Positions 17,016 to 24,678 of a stretch of DNA of 45,734 nt are shown here, one piece after another. A program made the position numbers and the translations under genes. This stretch comes from DATCLA01 sp036564195 (lineage in GTDB: Bacteria > Bacillota > UBA4882 > UBA8346). Under the pieces are notes generated by a model. That model saw nothing but the letters and a program-made list of their open reading frames with translations. It was not told where the DNA came from and did no database searches. Position 1 is the first letter of the stretch; every line of letters begins with the position of its first letter. Location: NCBI GenBank assembly GCA_036564195.1, contig DATCLA010000085.1, forward strand, positions 1-45,734, in the 5' to 3' direction.

Positions 17016-17485
17016 AGCTCGCTTCTCCACTCCATCAGCCACCGGTCTTCCCCTTTTCCGTAGTAATTCTTTTCCAGTCTGAGCCTGGTCATGCCAAATT
17101 TTGCCTGATACATATGGAGCGCCGCTTGATTATCCGGATGGACTGTCAGCTGCAACCGGCGAAACCCGTTTTGGGTTAAATTGGTTAAAATAAAACTTAA
17201 CAGTGCTGTCCCTACTCCAAAACCGCGATATTCTTTAGCAACTGCTAAGCCATAGAGGTAGACCAATTCCGGTTCCTGCCAGTCCCGTAATAGTTCGGCA
17301 ATTGCAGCCGGTACTCCATTATACCGGGCTAAATATACTTTACCATGGTGTAAAAACGGCGGCAGTGACCATTCATTCAGACTCCCCTGGCCAAATGCCT
17401 CTTCGTCAATTGCCAGGATAATATCACGCAAATAGTCGTCAACTTCGGTAATACTTTCGATGTTGATCTTATCCTCGTAATTCAT
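17012..17485 (-). CDS. GNAT-family N-acetyltransferase
   Basis: This is a 157-residue GNAT acetyltransferase. The acetyl-CoA-binding loop is YRGFGVGTALL preceded by LYGLAVAKEY, and VHPDNQAALHMY with LEKNYYG matches the RimI-like group. RimI itself acetylates the N-terminus of ribosomal protein S18, but many homologues have other substrates and the N-terminal half here is divergent, so I give no symbol. It overlaps era by four bases and follows cdd by 18 bases. Confidence 0.85.
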   Translation of the reverse strand: MNYEDKINIESITEVDDYLRDIILAIDEEAFGQGSLNEWSLPPFLHHGKVYLARYNGVPAAIAELLRDWQEPELVYLYGLAVAKEYRGFGVGTALLSFILTNLTQNGFRRLQLTVHPDNQAALHMYQAKFGMTRLRLEKNYYGKGEDRWLMEWRSEL

Positions 17486-17503
17486 TGCTATACCAACCTC
17501 TTC

Positions 17504-17893
17504 CTACCAAAGATCACGGGGACCGAACCCATCCGGAAGATATTCGGCAATCGAAGTTTCAAAGCTGTCTCCCTGCAGGTTGGCCAGGATCAGCCGGATT
17601 TCCGGTCCAAATTCATAGAGTACCTGACGACAAATACCACAGGGAGAGCTCGGTTTAGGACTGTCTGTAACCACTGCAATCATAGAAAACTCCCGTTCAC
17701 CTTCGGAAATAGCCTTAACTAGCGCAGTGCGTTCCGCACAGATTGATGCCCCGTAAGAAGCGTTTTCCACATTACATCCGGTATAAATCCGCCCCGATTT
17801 TCCTAACAAAGCTGCCCCAACTTTATAATTGGAATAGGGTACATAAGCCATTTCGCGGGCCTTGGTTGCCGCAGCAATTAACTGTTCCCTCAT
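17504..17893 (-). CDS. cdd: Cytidine deaminase
   Basis: Cdd converts cytidine and deoxycytidine to uridine forms in pyrimidine salvage. The 129-residue protein is the short tetrameric type: YVPYSNYKVGAALL, then CNVENASYGASICAERTA with the zinc Cys and catalytic Glu, then SPCGICRQVLYEF with the two further zinc cysteines. The preferred ATG follows AGGTGG; a TTG codon precedes it in frame. It lies between the kinase/PAP2 gene and the GNAT gene in the era cluster. Confidence 0.97.
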   Translation of the reverse strand: MREQLIAAATKAREMAYVPYSNYKVGAALLGKSGRIYTGCNVENASYGASICAERTALVKAISEGEREFSMIAVVTDSPKPSSPCGICRQVLYEFGPEIRLILANLQGDSFETSIAEYLPDGFGPRDLW

Positions 17894-17920
17894 CAATCCA
17901 CCTCTTGCCTTCTTTCTGTC

Positions 17921-18619
17921 TCATCCCATGATTTGGAAAACTAATAAAGTAAGCAGAAAACCGACTACAGCACCGACTAAAACTTCCGGCCAGGTATGAA
18001 TCTCTTTTTCAACCCGGCTTTCTGCTACTAAAAAAACTAAAAACGAGGCCAGCATCGTGATTAACCCATTACGGGATAGTAAAGAGATCACTGTTGCCGC
18101 CGAAGTACTCAACGCCGCATGACCGCTCGGCATCCCGCCTTGCAGGGGTGTACCGCATTTCAGCAGTGCTTTACCAGCAATAACAGCAATGACGGTCAAG
18201 ATTAAGCCAATCAGAGTCAAATAGGCCGGAGTCTGCTGTAACATATCGATCACCCTTGGTATCAAGGGATCAATTTTGGGAAAAAAGGTTAGATAACCAA
18301 CGAACACCGCCACCGTGGCAGCAACCAGCACCGCTCCGGCAGCCACGTTTTTGGCAATCGCCGCGACCGGATGGTACTTACTGGTTATCAGGTCAATTGT
18401 TGCTTCAATTGCGGTATTAATCATTTCCGCGGTAATTACAAAAGCAATAGTCAGAATTAACACTAAAAAATCGGTTTTCCCTATTTTTAATAGTAATGAT
18501 GCCAATAAAACCGCTACCGTAGCTAAGAAGTGCAGCCGCATATTACGTTGTGTCTTTAAAGCATAAATAACTCCGGCAAAAGCGTAATTAAATGATTCAA
18601 GTAAAGTCCGTGATTTCAA
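17921..18619 (-). CDS. Diacylglycerol/undecaprenol kinase fused to a PAP2-type phosphatase
   Basis: The 232-residue integral membrane protein joins two domains. Residues 1 to about 115 are a DgkA-type kinase with ALKTQRNMRLH and the catalytic AEMINTAIEATID. Residues from about 130 to the end are a PAP2 module with GMPSGHAALSTSAA and SRVEKEIHTWPEVLVG. In Gram-positives DgkA homologues phosphorylate undecaprenol, while PAP2 proteins dephosphorylate undecaprenyl pyrophosphate or phosphatidate. One chain could therefore serve both arms of carrier-lipid recycling. The start is TTG after AGGAGGAGACC. The fusion is seen in other Clostridia at this locus. Confidence 0.9.
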   Translation of the reverse strand: MKSRTLLESFNYAFAGVIYALKTQRNMRLHFLATVAVLLASLLLKIGKTDFLVLILTIAFVITAEMINTAIEATIDLITSKYHPVAAIAKNVAAGAVLVAATVAVFVGYLTFFPKIDPLIPRVIDMLQQTPAYLTLIGLILTVIAVIAGKALLKCGTPLQGGMPSGHAALSTSAATVISLLSRNGLITMLASFLVFLVAESRVEKEIHTWPEVLVGAVVGFLLTLLVFQIMG

Positions 18620-18629
18620 AGGTCTCCTC

Positions 18630-19100
18630 CTAAGTTCGACTTAACATAAACTCCTGCATAATCCGTTCTTCCGCTTGCCGCATTACCTGCTTAGTTTCGG
18701 AGGTCTGATGGTCATAACCTAAAAGATGCAATAACCCGTGTGTGGCCAGATAAGCAAGTTCCCGCTCTAAGGAATGCCCGTAACTTTCGGCTTGCTCCCG
18801 GGCCCGTTCCACCGAGATATAGATATCGCCCAACAACTTGGGCAGCTCTTCCTCACTGTGTAGTTCCGGAGCTTCATCAGCTTCTTCCAAGGCAAAAGAT
18901 AAAACGTCGGTGGGTTGGTCCACTCCCCGGTATTCCAAGTTTAGTTCCTGAATATAATCGTTATCTACCAAAACTAGGCTGACTTCGGCTTCAGATCGGT
19001 CAAAGCTGGCCAGACCAAAATCAAGGACCGCTGTGACCAAAGCCAGTTGGGCTTCTGTTAACTCCTGTTGCGACTGAATATTATTTAACAAGGTCGGCAT
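18630..19100 (-). CDS. ybeY: Endoribonuclease YbeY (rRNA maturation)
   Basis: YbeY is a zinc endoribonuclease needed for 16S rRNA 3'-end processing and 70S quality control. The signature HGLLHLLGYDH, which supplies the zinc ligands, is near residue 130, and RGVDQPTDVLSFAL is the other conserved block. The frame extends upstream into yqfF, but the ATG at 19100 has AAGGAAG upstream and matches family length (about 156 residues). It overlaps the yqfF 3' end by 20 bases. Confidence 0.96.
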   Translation of the reverse strand: MPTLLNNIQSQQELTEAQLALVTAVLDFGLASFDRSEAEVSLVLVDNDYIQELNLEYRGVDQPTDVLSFALEEADEAPELHSEEELPKLLGDIYISVERAREQAESYGHSLERELAYLATHGLLHLLGYDHQTSETKQVMRQAEERIMQEFMLSRT

Positions 19101-21288
19101 GGTTTTTCTTCCTTTCGATTTCTTTGAGTACTTTTTCAGGGTATTCAATCCGGCTGTGATATAAACCACCTAATACTTTAATAAAACTATTTTTTACCGC
19201 CGTTAAGTCTTTTAAAGTCAGGCTGCATTCGTCAAACTGGCCGTCATCCAGCCGTTCCCGGATAATCTTTTGAACCAATGACTCAATTTTGGCTGGTGTA
19301 TACTTGGTTAAAGCTCTTACCGCCGCTTCCACTGAATCAGCCAGCATCACCAGAGCAGCTTCTTTAGTTTGCGGTTTAGGTCCTTCATAACGGAAATCCG
19401 CTTCCGACAGTACTTCTTTTTCCTCTTGAACATTTTCAGCTGCTTTATTAAAAAAGTAGCGTACCAAGTCCGTCCCATGGTGCTGACTTATGATTTCAAT
19501 CAGCTTATCCGGTAAACCATGCTCCCGAGCCATTTCCATACCATCTTTAACGTGTGCGGTAATAATTAACGTACTTAATGTAGGAGTCAGCTTTTCGTGG
19601 GGATTTTCCTGTCCGAACTGATTCTCTACAAAAAAGTACGGACGTTTAATCTTCCCGATATCATGGTAGTAAGAGCCCACCCGAACCCATAAGGTATCGG
19701 CGCCGATTTGCTGGGCAGCAGCCTCTGCCAGATTACCCACAATCAGGCTGTGGTGATAGGTTCCCGGTGCTTCAATCTGGAGTCGCCGTAATAAAGGATG
19801 ACCCGGATTTGATAATTCCAGTAATCGGATTGGGGAGATTACTTTAAAAGTATTTTCCAAAAACGGTAAGGAACCGATGGCCAAAACCGCAGAAACAAAG
19901 CCGCCGATACTTGCCAGCAGGATGGCCAGCGGTTCAAAATGGACCCGGAAAAGTAGATTTAACAAAACCACTGTAAACGCATTCGCCGCCATCAATACCG
20001 AGCCGCTGCGTACCAGGTCACGCTGGCGTTGAAATTTACTTAATGTCAGAATCGTAATCACACCACTGATAAAATAGAAGATCGTCAATTCCAGGTTGAA
20101 ATCGACAATAATGCCTCCCAGCAAACTGAGGACAATTACCAGTACCAAAGCTACCGGAGGATTCACCAATATTGTTAACAACATTACTGCAAAATTAACC
20201 GGAGCCAGGTACGGCAAGGCCGGGTTACCTACCAACGATAGGATTTTAACCATCCCCAATACCAGTAGCAGTAACAACAATGTCAGGTACAGCAGACGTT
20301 CTTTAATAAATAGATTGGGGTAGAACATATAAATATAAATCAGCCCCAAACCCACTAAAAACAAGATCAGAACCGAGAGGCTAAAAAAAACCCGAACCCG
20401 GTTGGACTCATCCGCAATTAAATGCAGTTCATTGAGCATCTTAAGATCATTTTCGGTAATGACCTGGCCTTTAGCGATAATCAAATCATTCTGTTTATGG
20501 ACTACTCGGGGAAACTCTTTTTTAACTTGCTTACACAGTTCATCTAATTTGTTGGTGTCCAAAATCAGGTTGGGAGTAAGCGTTACCTTTAACAATGCGA
20601 CTGCCACCGGCTTGACTGCTGCGGAAAACAGGTCTGTCCCGATTAGTTCCGGTAATGCTTCCTTATGATCGGCCAGGTTTTCTTTGCTAATTCTCAGTTT
20701 TAACTCGGTTTCAGCTAAAAATGCGATTGACTTCTCCCTTAACTCCTGGAACTCTTGGGTATCCAAACGTAAAATATCTCTAATTAATTGCAAATCCGGT
20801 GTTTCGTATAAAAAGGTTTTTAGCTGTGACAGTAGTAAATTGGATTCAGTACGGTTCGTCAAATCCTTAAACTCTTTTTGCTCCCGGCGGACCCGGTCGA
20901 TGAATTCAAAGAAACCTTTTAACTTGACGGTTACGGTTTGACTGATCATCTTGTCAATTTTATAGTACTCCGGATCCTGAAGCGCATTTTCCCTCGCAAT
21001 CTTTACCGCTTCATCGCGGGCAAGTTTGGTTGCTTCCCAATTGACCACATCACGGGGAGTACGAATATCTTCTTTACTGACTTGTCCCACCTTAATATCC
21101 AATGCGCGCGGAAACAAATTGATCTGCAATAACCAGATTAAAAGCCCAAAACAGACCACAATTAATAAACCTTCACGAAAAGAAGGTACTTTAAAAACCC
21201 CAATCACTTTAGAGGCTACTTCCGTTGCCAGCGTTTCATAGTTGCGTCCTTTCTTCGAAAGTGCACTTTGGTTGTCATTGTGTTCCAT
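19081..21288 (-). CDS. yqfF: 7TM-HD phosphodiesterase (PgpH/YqfF family)
   Basis: This 735-residue membrane protein matches PgpH/YqfF, which hydrolyses the second messenger c-di-AMP. After an N-terminal membrane anchor comes a large extracytoplasmic region (7TMR-HDED type, residues about 65-290), then seven membrane helices, then a cytoplasmic HD domain with GTYHHSLIVGNLAEAAA, YYHDIGKIKRPYFF and ISQHHGTDLVRYFF. GGAGG precedes the ATG, which overlaps phoH by 14 bases. The position between phoH and ybeY is conserved in Firmicutes. Confidence 0.95.
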   Translation of the reverse strand: MEHNDNQSALSKKGRNYETLATEVASKVIGVFKVPSFREGLLIVVCFGLLIWLLQINLFPRALDIKVGQVSKEDIRTPRDVVNWEATKLARDEAVKIARENALQDPEYYKIDKMISQTVTVKLKGFFEFIDRVRREQKEFKDLTNRTESNLLLSQLKTFLYETPDLQLIRDILRLDTQEFQELREKSIAFLAETELKLRISKENLADHKEALPELIGTDLFSAAVKPVAVALLKVTLTPNLILDTNKLDELCKQVKKEFPRVVHKQNDLIIAKGQVITENDLKMLNELHLIADESNRVRVFFSLSVLILFLVGLGLIYIYMFYPNLFIKERLLYLTLLLLLLVLGMVKILSLVGNPALPYLAPVNFAVMLLTILVNPPVALVLVIVLSLLGGIIVDFNLELTIFYFISGVITILTLSKFQRQRDLVRSGSVLMAANAFTVVLLNLLFRVHFEPLAILLASIGGFVSAVLAIGSLPFLENTFKVISPIRLLELSNPGHPLLRRLQIEAPGTYHHSLIVGNLAEAAAQQIGADTLWVRVGSYYHDIGKIKRPYFFVENQFGQENPHEKLTPTLSTLIITAHVKDGMEMAREHGLPDKLIEIISQHHGTDLVRYFFNKAAENVQEEKEVLSEADFRYEGPKPQTKEAALVMLADSVEAAVRALTKYTPAKIESLVQKIIRERLDDGQFDECSLTLKDLTAVKNSFIKVLGGLYHSRIEYPEKVLKEIERKKNHADLVK

Positions 21289-22267
21289 TAGTCATTCCTC
21301 CGCGGGCATCCTTGAACCGTTTGTATTTTTCGTAAGCTTCAATAATTTTTTGGACCAACTCGTGCCGCACCACATCACGGACAGTTAAATAACTAATGGC
21401 AATCCCGCTAATTCCCTCAAAAACCCGGATTGCCTCATTTAGCCCGGAGACTACCCCCGGCGGCAAATCGATCTGGGTAATATCGCCGGTTACTACCGCT
21501 TTGGAGCCAACGCCCAAACGGGTCAGGAACATCTTCATCTGTTCCGAAGTGGTATTTTGAGCCTCATCCAAGATAATAAACGAAGCGTCCAAAGTACGGC
21601 CGCGCATATACGCTAAGGGTGCAATTTCGATAATCCCCCGTTCCAAATTCTTCTGAAATAACTCTACACCCATAATCTCATAGAGCGCATCATACAACGG
21701 CCTTAAATAAGGATCAACTTTCTCCTGTAAATCGCCGGGCAAAAATCCTAATTTTTCACCAGCTTCTACTGCCGGCCGGGTCAAAACCACCCGGTTTACC
21801 AGCTTGGACTGTAAAGCAACTACTGCCATGGCCACTGCCAAAAAGGTTTTTCCGGTGCCGGCCGGTCCAATTCCGAAGGTCACACAGTTTTGGCGCATTG
21901 AATCGACATAAAGTTTCTGTCCGATGGTCCGGGGGAAGATCTTTTTACCTCGGGCAGTCACCGTCACTACTTCACCGGCTAAATTGCCAACCTGGCCCAG
22001 TTGATTCTCTTTAGCCAAAGCAATCAAATAATGGAGTTCCGCTAAACTGGTCCCATAACCTTTCTTCAATTGTGAATGAATAATATCTAAAATGGTTGCT
22101 CCCTTGGTTACAGCTGCCGCAGCACCGACAAGTCGGATCTCAGTACCCCTAAAAAAAATATTTAAACCCAATTCCGCTTCAATAATCCGGCGGTTTTCTT
22201 CCAAATTCCCCATCAGCAATGCCGCCAGCTTCGGCTCAATTTCCATTTTGTACTCGGTTTGATCCAA
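21275..22267 (-). CDS. phoH: PhoH-family ATPase
   Basis: PhoH is a cytoplasmic RNA-associated ATPase linked to ribosome maturation with YbeY. The 330-residue protein has a short N-terminal domain and a helicase-like core: GPAGTGKTFLAVA (Walker A), RPAVEAGEKLGFLPGDL, and FIILDEAQNTT (Walker B). The longest plausible start is a TTG at 22267, about 12 bases after an AAAGGAGC site; the ATG seven codons later is too far from any Shine-Dalgarno. From the TTG the gene overlaps yqfD by 32 bases. Confidence 0.95.
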   Translation of the reverse strand: MDQTEYKMEIEPKLAALLMGNLEENRRIIEAELGLNIFFRGTEIRLVGAAAAVTKGATILDIIHSQLKKGYGTSLAELHYLIALAKENQLGQVGNLAGEVVTVTARGKKIFPRTIGQKLYVDSMRQNCVTFGIGPAGTGKTFLAVAMAVVALQSKLVNRVVLTRPAVEAGEKLGFLPGDLQEKVDPYLRPLYDALYEIMGVELFQKNLERGIIEIAPLAYMRGRTLDASFIILDEAQNTTSEQMKMFLTRLGVGSKAVVTGDITQIDLPPGVVSGLNEAIRVFEGISGIAISYLTVRDVVRHELVQKIIEAYEKYKRFKDARGGMTNGTQ

Positions 22268-23474
22268 AAAATTTATTTGCTCCTTTCACCCGTGGTACTA
22301 CTTTAGCAATATCACGGCGATCCTCCATGGTCACTTGCAGTTTCACAAACGCTCCTTCATTAAACCATTGCAACGTCCGTGAGTCAAAGGCCGGATAATT
22401 TAAAATTTTACGCCTCCGCTCTAACTCTGCTAAAGCGGAACGCCTTATTTCATTTAAAGGCCGCCGCACCTTTTTCCAAGTGACTTTTTGGTATATATCT
22501 TTTGTAATTTCTACAATTTCGGAGGGATTCCTTCCCCGGTAAAGCTGTTTATAATGACGTTGCCAAAAATAATCGCCCTGAGGTTTTATACCGAAGGCCC
22601 CCAATTGCCAAACCTGTTTTCCCCAACGTAATTGATATTTAATATACCGTTTTTCCGAAAGTACCGGCCGGTAAACAGCTTTTGGTTCAACAATCTCCAG
22701 ATCGTGCCAGACTTTGGCTTCAACTACTCCGCTGGCGGTCACTTCTTCCTTATACGATGCTCCACTCTGCAAATCGTTATACCACTGAGTACCACTGATT
22801 AGCAATTGACCCTGCATTACAACATCACCTTCTTTAACCAAAGGGACCCCCCGGACGACCATTATTTTAGTAACTAAACCGTCGGCCACCGCCACCATAT
22901 CCGCCGGGCCAACCGGAGCCGGAGCGGTCTTTCTGGGCACAACCTTTACTTCAGCAACCACCCCTTTTACACCGATCCCAAGCCATACAGCAGACGGCGC
23001 TCGCAGCAACGCTTCCCGTTCGATTAACCCCTTTTTGGTCAAAAGCTCTTGTCGGCGGATGCCACAGCGCAAGCCGGCCCCTTGCAAAACCTTTAATAAT
23101 CCCGGTTTTTGGCGGGGAGCGACGCCGTCCAGCTTGATAAACCAGACAAATGAAGACATGTAGGTCAAACCCAGGCAAAAGCAGAGGGCCCCGATAAAAA
23201 AGATTTTCCGTTGCGCCAGACGGCGCCATATAAACGGCCAACCGTGTTTATGACTGATCTTGATTGTACAGCCTGATTTCTTGGCAATGGGCCGGAGCCG
23301 CCCCAACCCATGGGCCCGCATTTTCAGCTGGAGTACATCCGCACCCGGTCGCCTAATATCCCACAAATAAAGTCCGGAACCTGTCGTCAAATTGATAAAC
23401 TTCTCCAATTGGTTGCCACGAACGATGATTTTGAGAAAACCGGTAAAAAATGAGATCAAATGGTTTAAGGACAA
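22236..23474 (-). CDS. yqfD: Sporulation protein YqfD
   Basis: YqfD is a sporulation membrane protein (YqfD/SpoIV-type family) expressed in the mother cell under sigma-E in Bacillus. The 412-residue product has an N-terminal cytoplasmic part, one membrane helix at about residues 92-113 (IFFIGALCFCLGLTYMSSFV), then a large outside domain containing PSAVWLGIGVKGVVAEVKV and the PLVKEGDVVMQGQLLISG block. It starts at TTG with GGAGG nine bases upstream and lies six bases after yqfC. The C-terminal end overlaps phoH. Confidence 0.93.
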   Translation of the reverse strand: MSLNHLISFFTGFLKIIVRGNQLEKFINLTTGSGLYLWDIRRPGADVLQLKMRAHGLGRLRPIAKKSGCTIKISHKHGWPFIWRRLAQRKIFFIGALCFCLGLTYMSSFVWFIKLDGVAPRQKPGLLKVLQGAGLRCGIRRQELLTKKGLIEREALLRAPSAVWLGIGVKGVVAEVKVVPRKTAPAPVGPADMVAVADGLVTKIMVVRGVPLVKEGDVVMQGQLLISGTQWYNDLQSGASYKEEVTASGVVEAKVWHDLEIVEPKAVYRPVLSEKRYIKYQLRWGKQVWQLGAFGIKPQGDYFWQRHYKQLYRGRNPSEIVEITKDIYQKVTWKKVRRPLNEIRRSALAELERRRKILNYPAFDSRTLQWFNEGAFVKLQVTMEDRRDIAKVVPRVKGANKFFGSNRVQNGN

Positions 23475-23480
23475 GCGTCT

Positions 23481-23765
23481 TTACCTCCAATCCACCAATT
23501 CCACCCGTTCCAGCCGGCCCTCGACCACCACTTCCTCTTTCAATGCTGAAATCAAAGCCAGTTCCTCACCGTAGAGCGCCACTTCACCAAGTTTGGTATT
23601 AATCCGCACTACATTCTGATCATATTCAATCACACCGCGGTGATTCTGAATTGAAACACTCCGGTTAGCGTTTATGATAAGCCGTGGCCAATCCACTGCG
23701 GTATCTAAGGGAATATCTAACAATTGCGCTAATTTCATACCGACTGAGTGCGGTTTCAATTTCAT
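23481..23765 (-). CDS. yqfC: Sporulation protein YqfC
   Basis: This 94-residue protein belongs to the YqfC/YabP-like sporulation family, associated with spore-envelope morphogenesis. The conserved pattern IINANRSVSIQNHRGVIEYD and VRINTKLGEVALYG is clear. GGAGGG precedes the ATG. It is the first gene of the yqfC-yqfD-phoH-yqfF-ybeY-dgkA-cdd-era cluster, and a candidate sigma-E promoter lies directly upstream. Confidence 0.93.
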   Translation of the reverse strand: MKLKPHSVGMKLAQLLDIPLDTAVDWPRLIINANRSVSIQNHRGVIEYDQNVVRINTKLGEVALYGEELALISALKEEVVVEGRLERVELVDWR

Positions 23766-23788
23766 TTTGTCAATCCCTCCATATATAA

Positions 23789-23818
23789 GGTGTATGCGCT
23801 ACCAACCCCTTTAAATTC
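23789..23818 (-). promoter_or_regulatory. Candidate sigma-E promoter of yqfC
   Basis: On the minus strand CATACACC, close to the sigma-E -10 consensus CATACAnT, lies 14 bases downstream of GAATTTAA, a weaker match to the -35 element. In Bacillus yqfC-yqfD belong to the sigma-E regulon, which makes the -10 match meaningful, but the -35 is poor. Confidence 0.35.
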
Positions 23819-23971
23819 CCATTGAACTCATGAAATATTAAGGTAGTTGTTTTTAATTCACCGCTAACGAAAAGATGTAATTATTTACATTTTTTTATAT
23901 TTACAACAGGATTTCCTAAAAATCTGCCGAATGTATGAATTTAAAAACAGAATAAGGTAGGAGGGTCTGAA

Positions 23972-24622
23972 ATGAAGCGATTAACCGTGCTTTTATCAGT
24001 TATAATCCTGGTCCTAACTTTGGCAACTAACGCTCTGGCCGGTACCATTGGTGTAAATGTCGGCGAAGGTTATTCAGTTTCGCTGCAAAATGAAAATCTT
24101 GATTATGATTCCTACAAAATTACCGGAAATATCGGAATCAGCAGCCAGACCTTACTCTGGCTGAGTTATGCCACAGAATCCGAAAAAGATGCCGATGACG
24201 CCACTACCTCTTTCGGGTTGCGTTATGAGTTTATCAACAACTTTGCCGGTACCTTCCAATATGATTACTCCGAGAAGAAAAATGCCTTCACTCTGGGGCT
24301 GCGCGCTAAAAAAGACCTGTTGGAACCGGTGGCTTTAGTCGGAAAGGCAGAATATAGTAGCATAGAGCCTGAAAATGCCGATTCCTACACCGGTTATCAC
24401 CTTACCGGTCAAGTCGAATATGCTTTTAACGAATACCTAACGGCCAACCTCGGAGTGGCTTACCTAGACTATGACCTAAAAGGATACGATGCTACTACCA
24501 AACTGCTGGCCGGTTTGGAATTTTACCCTACTGACCAGCTCACCTGTTGGATTGATTATTGTAAGGACGAAGACAGCGATGTCGACGACATCATCGGCGT
24601 CGGGGTGGAATTTAAATTCTAA
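23972..24622 (+). CDS. Outer-membrane beta-barrel-like protein
   Basis: This 216-residue protein has a clear signal peptide (residues 1-23, ending TNALA|G). The rest is short alternating hydrophobic/polar strands with aromatic girdle residues: YKITGNIGIS, TLLWLSYATE, SFGLRYEF, GTFQYDYSE, AFTLGLRAK, VALVGKAEYS, YHLTGQVEYAF, LTANLGVAYLDYDL, LLAGLEFYP, LTCWIDYCK and GVGVEFKF. It ends in Phe, the usual outer-membrane insertion signal. About ten to twelve strands are visible. I infer a small porin-like or structural barrel with unknown substrate. GGAGG precedes the ATG. It is monocistronic, divergent from yqfC, and closed by a bidirectional terminator. The gene points to a diderm envelope. Confidence 0.8.
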   Translation: MKRLTVLLSVIILVLTLATNALAGTIGVNVGEGYSVSLQNENLDYDSYKITGNIGISSQTLLWLSYATESEKDADDATTSFGLRYEFINNFAGTFQYDYSEKKNAFTLGLRAKKDLLEPVALVGKAEYSSIEPENADSYTGYHLTGQVEYAFNEYLTANLGVAYLDYDLKGYDATTKLLAGLEFYPTDQLTCWIDYCKDEDSDVDDIIGVGVEFKF

Positions 24623-24629
24623 AAAACCT

Positions 24630-24664
24630 ACAAGGGGCGGATTTAATTCGCCCCTTGTGTTTTG
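24630..24664. terminator. Bidirectional terminator between the barrel gene and dnaB
   Basis: A 10-bp perfect stem (acaaggggcg / cgccccttgt) with a 9-nt loop is followed by GTTTTGGTT on the plus strand and by AGGTTTTTT on the minus strand. It ends both the barrel gene and dnaB. Confidence 0.9.
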
Positions 24665-24678
24665 GTTAATAAGAAATA

